This document shows positions 1-6,936 of a stretch of DNA of 64,000 nt, piece by piece. Numbering within the stretch: the stretch's first letter is position 1; each line of letters starts with the position of its first letter. The stretch lies in NCBI RefSeq assembly GCF_900109665.1, contig NZ_FOAO01000005.1, positions 62,001-126,000 on the forward strand, written 5' to 3'. Source of the stretch: Blastococcus sp. DSM 46786. GTDB lineage: Bacteria; Actinomycetota; Actinomycetes; Mycobacteriales; Geodermatophilaceae. Made by a program: the position numbers and the translations under genes. A model generated the notes under the pieces. That model searched no databases, had not been told where the DNA came from, and saw only the letters and a list, made by a program, of their open reading frames with translations.

Positions 1-1
1 C

Positions 2-304
2 GCCGTCGGATCGCGGGTGGACTTCGTGGCCCGGTTCCTCCGGCGACGGCTGGCCTACACCTACGAGGTGGCGGAGCTCGTGCCGGGCGAGCGGCTGGTC
101 ATGCGCACGGCGCAGGGACCGTTCCCCATGGAGACCACCTACACGTGGGAGGAGCTCGCCCCGGGCAGCACCCGGATGACGCTGCGCAACCGCGGCCGTC
201 CGGCGGGCTTCTCCGCCCTCGCCTCCCCGTTCGTCGCCGCCGCCGTCCGGCGGGCCAACCGCGCAGACCTCGCTCGTCTGCGCGACCTGCTCGAGCGGGG
301 ATGA
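2..304 (+). CDS. SRPBCC-family protein, 3' part (gene begins before the window)
   Basis: The reading frame is already open at base 2 and ends at TGA 302-304, so only about the last 100 residues are present. They read as the C-terminal half of a START/polyketide-cyclase-like (SRPBCC) fold: alternating strands (Y-T-Y-E-V, then E-R-L-V-M-R-T, then T-T-Y-T-W-E-E), followed by a long terminal helix rich in Arg and Leu. The family binds hydrophobic ligands in a cavity, and the ligand cannot be told from this fragment. The gene is convergent with the methyltransferase that ends 3 bp further on. The GTG at 17 is an internal codon, not the start. Confidence 0.7.
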   Translation, partial: AVGSRVDFVARFLRRRLAYTYEVAELVPGERLVMRTAQGPFPMETTYTWEELAPGSTRMTLRNRGRPAGFSALASPFVAAAVRRANRADLARLRDLLERG

Positions 305-307
305 CGC

Positions 308-970
308 TCAGCTGCGCTTCGTGGCCACCAGCAGCCCGGTGCCGATCGGCAGGACGGCGGGTAGCAGCGTCTCGTCGTCGCGGATCGTGCGGGCGATCTC
401 GCGCCAGGCCACCGACTGCGGGTCGCGGGCGGTGCGGTCGGCGACGCGGCCGCTCTCGAGCAGCCCGTGGCAGGTGAGCGTGCCGCCGATCCGCACCAGG
501 CCGAGCAGTGCGGCGAGGTGCTCGGAGTACTCGCGGGGCGGGCCGGCGCAGCAGACCATGTCGTAGCCGCCGGGGGAGAGCCGGGGGAGCACCTCACCGG
601 GGGTGCCGAAGATCAGCCGGGCCCGGCTGGCGGGCACCTTCGCCTCGGCGAGCGCCGAGCGCGCCGCCCGGAGCTGCTCGGGATCGGCGTCCAGCGCGGT
701 GAGGACGCCGTCGGGCCGCATCCCGCGCAGCAGCCAGAGCGCGGCCAGGCCGCCGCCGCTGCCGATCGAGACGACCGAGCGGGCGCCGCTCGTCGCGGCC
801 AGCACGGCCAGGGTGGCGCCCACCGGCGGCTCCACCGGGGTGGCGCCGGAGAGGAAGTGCGCGCGCCGCCGGGCGGCCACCATCTCTGGCGACTCGGCGG
901 CGAAGCGGTCGGCGTAGGCGGCGCCCTGGTCGGTGCCGCCCGCGGGCGGCGGCTGATCGGCGCTCATCAC
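308..970 (-). CDS. SAM-dependent O-methyltransferase
   Basis: This is a 220-residue class I methyltransferase of the catechol-O-methyltransferase-like type. The glycine-rich SAM loop (V-S-I-G-S-G-G-G) lies near residue 68 and an acidic strand end (A-L-D-A-D) near residue 93. Starts are GTG 970 or ATG 967. A TACCCT hexamer on the minus strand (982-977) stands 6 nt before the GTG, which suits a leaderless transcript. The gene is divergent from sigE, and an O-methyltransferase also lies divergent from sigE in mycobacteria. The substrate is unknown. Confidence 0.85.
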   Translation of the reverse strand: MMSADQPPPAGGTDQGAAYADRFAAESPEMVAARRRAHFLSGATPVEPPVGATLAVLAATSGARSVVSIGSGGGLAALWLLRGMRPDGVLTALDADPEQLRAARSALAEAKVPASRARLIFGTPGEVLPRLSPGGYDMVCCAGPPREYSEHLAALLGLVRIGGTLTCHGLLESGRVADRTARDPQSVAWREIARTIRDDETLLPAVLPIGTGLLVATKRS

Positions 971-1048
971 CGGCCGAGGGTAGTGGCCCGGGGCCCCGTG
1001 CCCGAGTGCGCGGGCGGACCTGTGCGTCTCCTGGGAGTCCCGGTGCGC

Positions 1049-1077
1049 GGGAACACGGGTGTGCCCACCGTCCGTTG
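1049..1077 (+). promoter_or_regulatory. Candidate SigE-type (ECF) promoter of sigE
   Basis: GGGAAC at 1049-1054 and CGTT at 1073-1076 are separated by 18 bp. This matches the GGAAC/CGTT pattern of actinobacterial SigE/SigH-class promoters. It lies about 90 bp upstream of the sigE start, so it would give autoregulation. It was identified by eye only. Confidence 0.5.
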
Positions 1078-1163
1078 ATCACGACGTGCGCCTGATGCGA
1101 CCCGTGTCCCGACCCGCCGACTCCGGGGAGGTAGTGGGCGGTCCCGTCTGCGATCCTGGTGCC

Positions 1164-1751
1164 GTGCCCGAGGCCACCACCCCGACGTCCGCTGCTGCCG
1201 CGGCGGAACAGGAGGGCTGGGTGGCGCCCACGTGGGAGCAGGTGGTCCGCGACCACTCGGCCCGGGTCTACCGGCTGGCCTACCGCCTCTCGGGCAACCC
1301 TCAGGACGCCGAGGACCTGACGCAGGAGACCTTCGTCCGGGTGTTCCGCTCGCTGGCCGACTACTCGCCGGGCACTTTCGAGGGCTGGCTGCACCGCATC
1401 ACCACGAACCTCTTCCTCGACATGGTCCGCCGCCGGCAGCGGATCCGGTTCGACGCGCTGCCCGACGACACCGAGCGGCTGCCGGGCCGGGCGCCGAGCC
1501 CCGAGCAGGTCTACGCGGACACCCACCTCGACCCGCAGGTGCAGGCGGCGCTCGACGCGCTCTCGCCGGAGTTCCGGGTGGCTGTCGTCCTGTGCGACAT
1601 CGAGGGGCTCACCTACGAGGAGATCGCCGCCACGCTGGGCATCAAGCTCGGCACCGTGCGCAGCCGCATCCACCGGGGGCGGGTGCAGCTGCGCGAGGCG
1701 CTGGCCCACCTGGCCCCGCGCCGGACAGGTGTCACGGGGGAGGGCTCGTGA
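1164..1751 (+). CDS. sigE: ECF RNA polymerase sigma factor SigE
   Basis: From GTG 1164 this encodes 195 residues. Region 2 (R-L-A-Y-R-L-S-G through the [10 protein letters not shown] core-binding and -10 helices) spans about residues 25-95. Region 4 is a helix-turn-helix (T-Y-E-E-I-A, then [11 protein letters not shown]) at about 135-185. The family directs transcription of envelope and heat stress genes. It heads the conserved order sigE, anti-sigma factor, htrA, tatB, and a SigE-like promoter lies upstream. An in-frame start at 1059 exists but reads through poorly conserved sequence; SigE proteins are known to have several starts. The stop (1749-1751) overlaps a duplicated copy of the rseA start context. 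Confidence 0.93.
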   Translation: MPEATTPTSAAAAAEQEGWVAPTWEQVVRDHSARVYRLAYRLSGNPQDAEDLTQETFVRVFRSLADYSPGTFEGWLHRITTNLFLDMVRRRQRIRFDALPDDTERLPGRAPSPEQVYADTHLDPQVQAALDALSPEFRVAVVLCDIEGLTYEEIAATLGIKLGTVRSRIHRGRVQLREALAHLAPRRTGVTGEGS

Positions 1752-1830
1752 GCGAGCTCGCGAGCTCACCATGGAGCACAGCAGCACCGCGAACGCGGCC
1801 GACGAGCGCTAGCGAGGAGGGCTCGTGAGC
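1740..1830 (+). repeat. 14-bp direct repeat bracketing a 63-bp insert at the sigE-rseA junction
   Basis: GAGGGCTCGTGAGC occurs at 1740-1753 and again at 1817-1830. The first copy holds the sigE stop (TGA 1749-1751), the second the rseA start (GTG 1825). Between them lies a near-palindrome (14-bp perfect core GAGCTCGCGAGCTC, 1754-1767). Without the 77-bp period, sigE and rseA would overlap by 4 nt as GTGA. The arrangement looks like insertion of a small repeat element with a target duplication, or a local duplication. Confidence 0.6.
1748..1828 (+). CDS. 26-codon mini-ORF linking sigE and rseA
   Basis: GTG 1748 overlaps the sigE stop as GTGA. The frame runs 26 codons to TGA 1826-1828, which in turn overlaps the rseA start GTG 1825 as GTGA. 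The peptide is Ser/Ala-rich with no recognisable domain. It probably arose with the 77-bp duplication. Its likely effect, if any, is to pass ribosomes from sigE to rseA. Translation is unproven. Confidence 0.3.
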   Translation: MSELASSPWSTAAPRTRPTSASEEGS

Positions 1831-2394
1831 ATCCCGGAGAGCCACCTGGCCCAGGAGGCGATCGCCGCGCTGGTCGACGGCGAGCTCTCCGCCGGCCCGG
1901 CGGGCCGGGCGGCCCGCCACCTCGCCGGCTGCACCACCTGCCGGATGGCCGTGGCCGCCCAGCGGGAGGCCAAGGAGGCGCTGCACGGCTCCGCCGACGT
2001 GGCGATGCCCGGTGACCTCATGTCGCGGCTGTGCGCGATCCCCTTCACCGCCGAGGTGCCGGGTTCGGGCACGGGCCCCGGTGACGTGCGCGCCTCGGCC
2101 GGGGAGCTGACGGTCACCGGCAGCTCCGGCGCCTTCTCCCTGGACCTCACCGAAGGGGCGCACCGACGCGGTTCGGCGGGCGGCCGCTGGTTCCGCCGCG
2201 GGGTCGCCGGGACGATCGTCGGTCTGGGCGCCGGCGTGACGGCGCTCGCGCTCACCCTCCCCGGCGACACCGGCCGCGCGCCGGCGGCCGACCCGGTGCA
2301 GCCCCAGCAGCACACCGAGGTCGCGCCGCCCGTGCTGCGGACGGTCACCGTCGGCAGCCCCGGCGGGCTCGGCGCCCCGGGCGGCACCCCCTGA
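1825..2394 (+). CDS. rseA: Anti-sigma factor RseA, zinc-binding ZAS type
   Basis: A 189-residue protein with an N-terminal zf-HC2/ZAS domain. His32, Cys36 and Cys39 form the HX3CX2C zinc motif within H-L-A-G-C-T-T-C-R. The middle part is soluble, and residues about 125-147 form a hydrophobic segment after an Arg-rich stretch, so it may be membrane-tethered. The family sequesters its cognate ECF sigma factor until oxidative or envelope stress. The start GTG 1825 has GAGGAGGG just upstream. The next gene, htrA, follows immediately. In mycobacteria the equivalent protein is the SigE antagonist; I transfer that role by synteny and domain content. Confidence 0.88.
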   Translation: MSIPESHLAQEAIAALVDGELSAGPAGRAARHLAGCTTCRMAVAAQREAKEALHGSADVAMPGDLMSRLCAIPFTAEVPGSGTGPGDVRASAGELTVTGSSGAFSLDLTEGAHRRGSAGGRWFRRGVAGTIVGLGAGVTALALTLPGDTGRAPAADPVQPQQHTEVAPPVLRTVTVGSPGGLGAPGGTP

Positions 2395-2516
2395 GCAGCG
2401 CGCGGTACGACCCACCAGCCGAACCGGGCCCCGGCGACGCCGCCGCGTACGGGCGGCCCGACGGGCAGTCGGGCGCCTTCGACGAGACGACGGCGCCCCG
2501 GCTGGAGGCGCGACCG

Positions 2517-3956
2517 GTGCACGCTCCCCGGCCCACGCCCGCCCAGGCGGGTGCCTTCGGCCGGCCCGAGCAGGTGGCGGGCAGCTTCGCCGGCGACCGC
2601 CCGCCGCCGGCACCGCGCCCGGTCCCGCCGCCACCGCCCGAGGCGCTGCTGCGCGCCTTCGGCCCGCCGGCCCCCGGTCGGAGCGGGCTGCAGGAGCCGC
2701 CCGGGGGACGTCCCGGTCGGCGGCGCACCGCCACCGGCCCGTGGTGGAAGGCGGACGCCCGCGTCGACCCGTGGCGCGACCCGTCGTCCCCGGCCGGCCT
2801 GGGTGCCCCGGCCGTCTACGACGACGAGGACAGCCAGCCCGGCCCGGTCGTCATCGACCCCCGGGGACGCCGCAAGGTGCGGCTGCGCGACCTCTCGGTG
2901 CGCCTGACCACGCTCGTCGTCCTCGGGCTGCTGGTCGTCGGGATCCTCGGCGGCGGTGTCGGCTGGTACCTGACCCGCACCGCGGACGAGGCGCCGCTGT
3001 TCACCCCGGGCACGACGCTGGCCCAGGTCGAACCGCGCGGCACCGGCGAGCGCAGCTCGGTCTCCGACATCGCCGAGGCCGTCATCCCGGCCGTCGTCTC
3101 CATCGAGGTGCGCGTCGGCCAGGCCGGTGCGACCGGTTCCGGTGTCGTCATCGACGGCGAGAACGGCTACATCGTCACGAACAACCACGTCATCTCCGGC
3201 GCCGACGGCGTCGAGGGCGCCGAGATCCGGGCGGTCTTCTCCGACGGCAGCGGGTCCGCCGCGCGCATCGTCGGCCGGGACCCGGCCAGCGACCTCGCCG
3301 TCATCAAGGTGGAGAAGCCTGGCCTGGTGACGGCCGAGCTGGGCCGCTCCGGCGACGTCGTGGTCGGCGACCCGGTGGTGGCGATCGGCTCGCCGCTGGG
3401 TCTGGCCGGCACGGTCACCAGCGGGATCGTCAGCGCGCTGGACCGCCCGGTGCGGCTCTCCGGCGAGGGCACCGACACCAACGCGGTCATCAGCGCCGTC
3501 CAGACCGACGCCCCGATCAACCCGGGCAACTCCGGCGGGGCGCTCGTCGACGCGAGCGGAGCCCTCGTCGGCATCAACACCGCGATCGCCTCGACCGGCG
3601 CCGGCGGGTCCATCGGCCTGGGCTTCGCGATCCCGGTGGACACGATGAAGCGGATCGTCGAGCAGCTGATCGCGACCGGCTCGGCCGTGCACGCCACGCT
3701 CGGGGTGAACGCCCGCTCGGTCACCGACGGCACCCGCGACGGCGCCCTGGTGCTCAACGTCGAGCCCGGCAGCCCCGCGGCCCAGGCCGGCATCCGCGAG
3801 GAGGACGTGATCATCGCCGTCGACGAGACGCCGGTCGGCAGCTCCGAGGAGCTCTCCGTCGCCGTCGACGCCCGGCAGCCCGGTGACGTCGTCACGGTGG
3901 AACTGGTCCGCGGTGGCAGTTCGCGCACGGTCGAGGTGACGCTCGGGGCCGCATAG
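2517..3956 (+). CDS. htrA: HtrA/DegP-like membrane-anchored serine protease with PDZ domain
   Basis: Counted from GTG 2517, a Pro/Arg-rich cytoplasmic region precedes one membrane segment at about 131-152. A trypsin-like domain follows with His224 (N-N-H-V), Asp259 (S-D-L-A-V) and Ser339 (G-N-S-G-G), then one PDZ domain at about 390-475. The family degrades misfolded exported proteins at the outer face of the membrane. The same frame is open and coding-like back to 2391, where CTG overlaps the rseA stop as CTGA. No ATG, GTG or TTG lies between 2391 and 2517, so the true start may be that CTG or the GTG used here. Confidence 0.92.
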   Translation: MHAPRPTPAQAGAFGRPEQVAGSFAGDRPPPAPRPVPPPPPEALLRAFGPPAPGRSGLQEPPGGRPGRRRTATGPWWKADARVDPWRDPSSPAGLGAPAVYDDEDSQPGPVVIDPRGRRKVRLRDLSVRLTTLVVLGLLVVGILGGGVGWYLTRTADEAPLFTPGTTLAQVEPRGTGERSSVSDIAEAVIPAVVSIEVRVGQAGATGSGVVIDGENGYIVTNNHVISGADGVEGAEIRAVFSDGSGSAARIVGRDPASDLAVIKVEKPGLVTAELGRSGDVVVGDPVVAIGSPLGLAGTVTSGIVSALDRPVRLSGEGTDTNAVISAVQTDAPINPGNSGGALVDASGALVGINTAIASTGAGGSIGLGFAIPVDTMKRIVEQLIATGSAVHATLGVNARSVTDGTRDGALVLNVEPGSPAAQAGIREEDVIIAVDETPVGSSEELSVAVDARQPGDVVTVELVRGGSSRTVEVTLGAA

Positions 3957-4017
3957 CCCCGAGAGGCGGCTACGCTGACCCCCGGCAGCGCTGGCGGTCG
4001 GAAGGACAGGGAGCGCG

Positions 4018-4380
4018 GTGTTCGACTCGATCGGCTGGGGCGAGATCCTCGTCCTGGCGCTCGCCGCGCTCTTCATCTTCGGTCCCGAGCGGCTGCCCGA
4101 CCTCGCGAAGGAGGCGGCCGCCGGGCTCAAGCGGATGCGCGGGGCCATCACCGGCGTCCGCGCCCAGGTCAACGAGTCCCTCGGCGACGACTTCGACGGG
4201 CTGCGCGACCTCGACCTGCGCAAGTACCACCCGCGCACGTTCATCCGCGAGCAGCTGCTCGGCGACGACGAGCCGCCGATCTCCCCGGCCCGGGCCGGTG
4301 GCGCCACGGCCGCCACTGTGGTCGCCGCGCAGGTGCGCGACCGCAACGTCCCCCCGCCCTTCGACGTCGACGCGACCTGA
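4018..4380 (+). CDS. tatB: Sec-independent protein translocase subunit TatB
   Basis: A 120-residue protein. The N-terminus (M-F-D-S-I-G-W-G-E-I) is followed by one short membrane helix (L-V-L-A-L-A-A-L-F-I-F-G-P-E) with the Gly-Pro hinge near residues 21-22. An amphipathic helix (R-L-P-D-L-A-K-E) and a variable charged tail follow. TatB works with TatC as the receptor for twin-arginine signal peptides. The GTG start is preceded by the AGGACAGGGAG ribosome-binding region. A TACGCT hexamer at 3971-3976 could give a separate promoter after htrA. Its place after htrA matches the actinobacterial sigE cluster. Confidence 0.9.
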   Translation: MFDSIGWGEILVLALAALFIFGPERLPDLAKEAAAGLKRMRGAITGVRAQVNESLGDDFDGLRDLDLRKYHPRTFIREQLLGDDEPPISPARAGGATAATVVAAQVRDRNVPPPFDVDAT

Positions 4381-4420
4381 CCCGCACCGTTCCCGGCGGC
4401 GGGGACCAGGTGACCTGATC

Positions 4421-4466
4421 GTGGAGCGTCCTCCCGCAGCGCAGACGGTGAGGGAGGACGCTCCAC
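4421..4466. terminator. Inverted repeat between convergent tatB and mrp
   Basis: A 15-bp perfect stem: arm 4421-4435 (GTGGAGCGTCCTCCC) pairs with 4452-4466, leaving a 16-nt loop. There is no T-tract. A second partial copy of the right arm (GTGAGGGAGGACG) follows at 4469-4481. It is probably a bidirectional terminator. Confidence 0.6.
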
Positions 4467-4514
4467 GGTGAGGGAGGACGACGCCGCGCGGACGGCGACG
4501 GGGTCGCGCGGCTG

Positions 4515-5666
4515 CTAGCGGCGGACGGGGGTGAGCCCCAGGGACATCCCCTGCAGCCCGCGCTGGCGGACGGCGAGCCCGTCGGCGATCTTCTCCAGGG
4601 CCTGCGCCGCGGGGGAGTCCGGCTCGGCCAGCACGATCGGCGCACCGGCGTCGCCGGCCTCGCGGAGCCGGGTGTCCAGCGGGATCTGGCCGAGCAGCGG
4701 CACGCGGGCACCGAGCGTGCGGGTGAGCGCGTCGGAGACCGTCTGCCCGCCGCCGGAGCCGAAGACCTCGACGCGCGAGCCGTCGGGCAGCTCCATCCAG
4801 CTCATGTTCTCGATGACCCCGACGACCTGCTGGTGGGTCTGCGTGGCGATCGCGCCGGCGCGCTCGGCGACCTCGGCCGCGGCCAGCTGCGGGGTGGTGA
4901 CGACGAGGATCTCGGCGTTGGGCAGCAGCTGGGCGATGGAGATCGCGACGTCGCCGGTGCCGGGCGGCAGGTCCAGCAGCAGGACGTCGAGGTCGCCCCA
5001 CCAGACGTCGGCGAGGAACTGCTGCAGGGCGCGGTGCAGCATCGGCCCGCGCCACACGACCGGGGTGTTGCCCGGGGTGAACATGCCGATCGAGATGACC
5101 TTCACGCCCAGGGACTGCGGCGGCATGATCATGTTGTCGACCTGCGTGGGCTTGTCGTCGACGCCCAGCATCCGCGGCACCGAGTGGCCGTAGATGTCGG
5201 CGTCCACGACGCCGACCGAGAGCCCGCGCTTGGCCAGCGAGGCGGCGAGGTTCACGGTGACGCTGGACTTGCCGACGCCGCCCTTGCCGGAGGCGACCGC
5301 GTAGACGCGGGTCAGCGAGCCGGGCTGGGCGAAGGGGATGACCGGCTCGGCGGTGTCGGAGCCGCGGACGGTCTTGCGCAGCTCGGAGCGCTGCTCGTCG
5401 CTCATCACGTCGAGGGCCACCTGCACCGAGGTCACCCCGGGGACGGCGCCCACGGCCTGGGTGACCCGGTTGGTGATCGTTTCCCGCATCGGGCAGCCGG
5501 CGACGGTCAGGTAGACCTCGACGGCGACCGAGCCGTCGGGCCCGATCCGCACGTCCTTGATCATGCCCAGCTCGGTGAGCGGGCGGTTGATCTCGGGGTC
5601 CTGGACGGTGGCCAGAGCGGCGTTGACGGCGTCGAGCGCCGGCGTGCCGGTCAGCTGGTCGGACAT
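4515..5666 (-). CDS. mrp: Mrp/ApbC-family P-loop ATPase, iron-sulfur cluster carrier
   Basis: From ATG 5666 this encodes 383 residues. The N-terminal MIP18/DUF59 domain (about 1-95) carries the G-C-P-M-R motif. The ParA/MinD-like ATPase follows with a deviant Walker A (G-K-G-G-V-G-K-S-S) at about 122-130. The family carries and transfers Fe-S clusters. The CXXC pair used by many ApbC/Nbp35 proteins to bridge a cluster is not present; the corresponding stretch reads N-M-S-W-M-E-L-P-D-G-S before F-G-S-G-G-G. An upstream in-frame start at 5756 is less likely than the ATG. Confidence 0.92.
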   Translation of the reverse strand: MSDQLTGTPALDAVNAALATVQDPEINRPLTELGMIKDVRIGPDGSVAVEVYLTVAGCPMRETITNRVTQAVGAVPGVTSVQVALDVMSDEQRSELRKTVRGSDTAEPVIPFAQPGSLTRVYAVASGKGGVGKSSVTVNLAASLAKRGLSVGVVDADIYGHSVPRMLGVDDKPTQVDNMIMPPQSLGVKVISIGMFTPGNTPVVWRGPMLHRALQQFLADVWWGDLDVLLLDLPPGTGDVAISIAQLLPNAEILVVTTPQLAAAEVAERAGAIATQTHQQVVGVIENMSWMELPDGSRVEVFGSGGGQTVSDALTRTLGARVPLLGQIPLDTRLREAGDAGAPIVLAEPDSPAAQALEKIADGLAVRQRGLQGMSLGLTPVRR

Positions 5667-5833
5667 CGTGTTCGTCTGTCTCCTCACGAGCGGGGGACCG
5701 GCGGCGTCCGGTGGTCGCGGCCGGAGCGGCGACCCGCGCGATCGGTCGCCTGCCACTCTACGGCGGCACGCGGACCCGACGGCCCGGCGGAGGGTGATCT
5801 GGCGCGCACCGGGGCGGAACTAGGGTCGTCGTC

Positions 5834-6523
5834 GTGCAGCCCGACCGTGCCGAGACGCTGCGGGACGCGGTGGGCCTCGGGCTCGCCGTCGGCCTCTACG
5901 GGGTGGCGTTCGGCGCCGCGGCCGACGCCGCCGGGCTCGACGTCTGGCAGGCGCTGGTGCTCTCGGCGGTGATGTTCACCGGCGCCTCGCAGTTCGCCCT
6001 CATCGGCGTCCTCGGCGCGGGCGGCAGCCCCCTGGCCGCCGTCGGCAGCGCGCTGCTGCTGGGTACCCGCAACACCGTCTACGGCGTCCGGCTGGTGCCG
6101 CTGCTCCGGCCGCGGGGCCCGCTCCGCCGCGCCGGGACGGCGCACTGGGTCATCGACGAGACGACGGCGCTGTCGCTGGCCGCCCCCGACCGGGCGCTGG
6201 CCGGGCTGGCGTTCCTGGCGGGCGGGGCGACGCTCTACCTGACCTGGAACGCGACGACCGTGGTCGGCGCGCTCGGTGCCGCCGCGCTCGGCGGCACGGC
6301 CCGGGCGGCGCTGGACGCGGTCGTCCCCGCCGCGTTCCTCGCCCTGCTCTGGCCGCGGCTGGGCCGGGCGTTCCCCGAGCCCGCCGTGCAGCGCCGGGTG
6401 GCGCTCGGCGGCGCGGTGGTCGCGCTGGCGCTGACCCCGTTCGTGCCGCCCGGCGTGCAGGTGGTCGCCGCGGTGGTGGCGGTCGCCCTGGCCGGTCGGC
6501 CCCGCCGTGCGGTGGCGTCGTGA
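5834..6523 (+). CDS. azlC: AzlC-family branched-chain amino acid exporter, large subunit
   Basis: A 229-residue, very hydrophobic protein with about six or seven membrane segments. The AzlC signature region (G-L-Y-G-V-A-F-G, then F-T-G-A-S-Q-F-A) lies in the first 60 residues. With its small partner AzlD it exports branched-chain amino acids, as in the Bacillus AzlCD and Corynebacterium BrnFE systems. TAGGGT at 5821-5826 lies 7 nt before the GTG start, suggesting a leaderless transcript. It overlaps azlD by 4 nt. The actual substrate cannot be read from sequence. Confidence 0.88.
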   Translation: MQPDRAETLRDAVGLGLAVGLYGVAFGAAADAAGLDVWQALVLSAVMFTGASQFALIGVLGAGGSPLAAVGSALLLGTRNTVYGVRLVPLLRPRGPLRRAGTAHWVIDETTALSLAAPDRALAGLAFLAGGATLYLTWNATTVVGALGAAALGGTARAALDAVVPAAFLALLWPRLGRAFPEPAVQRRVALGGAVVALALTPFVPPGVQVVAAVVAVALAGRPRRAVAS

Positions 6524-6831
6524 GCGGGACCTGGACGGCGGTGCTCGTCGCCTCCGTCGGCTGCTACCTGCTCAAGCTGGCCGGGCTGTCGGTGCCGGCG
6601 TCGTGGGTGGAGCAGCCCTGGGTGGCGCGCGTCGTCGACTTCGTGCCGGCGGCGCTGCTCGCCGCGCTGGTCGTCGTCCAGGGGCTGACCAGCGGTGACG
6701 ACATCGTGGTCGACGGCCGGCTTGCGGGGCTCGCCGTCGCGGCGCTGGCCCTGGCGCTGCGTGCGCCGTTCATCGTCGTCCTGCTGCTGGCGGGGGCGGC
6801 CGGCGCCGGGGTGCACGTCCTCACCGGCTGA
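6520..6831 (+). CDS. azlD: AzlD-family branched-chain amino acid exporter, small subunit
   Basis: A 103-residue protein with about four membrane segments and the usual AzlD length. It starts with T-W-T-A-V-L-V-A-S-V-G-C-Y and has a central P-A-A-L-L-A-A-L. The GTG start overlaps the azlC stop (GTGA), which implies translational coupling and a two-subunit transporter. No terminator separates it from the repeat element and oxidoreductase downstream. Confidence 0.85.
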   Translation: MSGTWTAVLVASVGCYLLKLAGLSVPASWVEQPWVARVVDFVPAALLAALVVVQGLTSGDDIVVDGRLAGLAVAALALALRAPFIVVLLLAGAAGAGVHVLTG

Positions 6832-6843
6832 CGCGTCGCCGTC

Positions 6844-6867
6844 CCGGTGCGGCTCCAAGAACACCGG
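6844..6867 (+). promoter_or_regulatory. Copy 1 of a 24-bp element upstream of the FAD oxidoreductase
   Basis: The element begins CCGGTGCGGCTC and ends in CCGG. It matches 11411-11433 at 22 of 24 aligned positions (one gap, one substitution). Both copies lie 60-95 bp upstream of a strong start codon, on either side of the AfsR-type regulator. It may be an operator for that regulator or a shared promoter element. Confidence 0.45.
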
Positions 6868-6936
6868 CAGAGCCGCCCAAGAGCTCTTCCCGACGCTCGG
6901 GTCCTGATCGACCCACACCGTCCCGAGGAGAGCACC

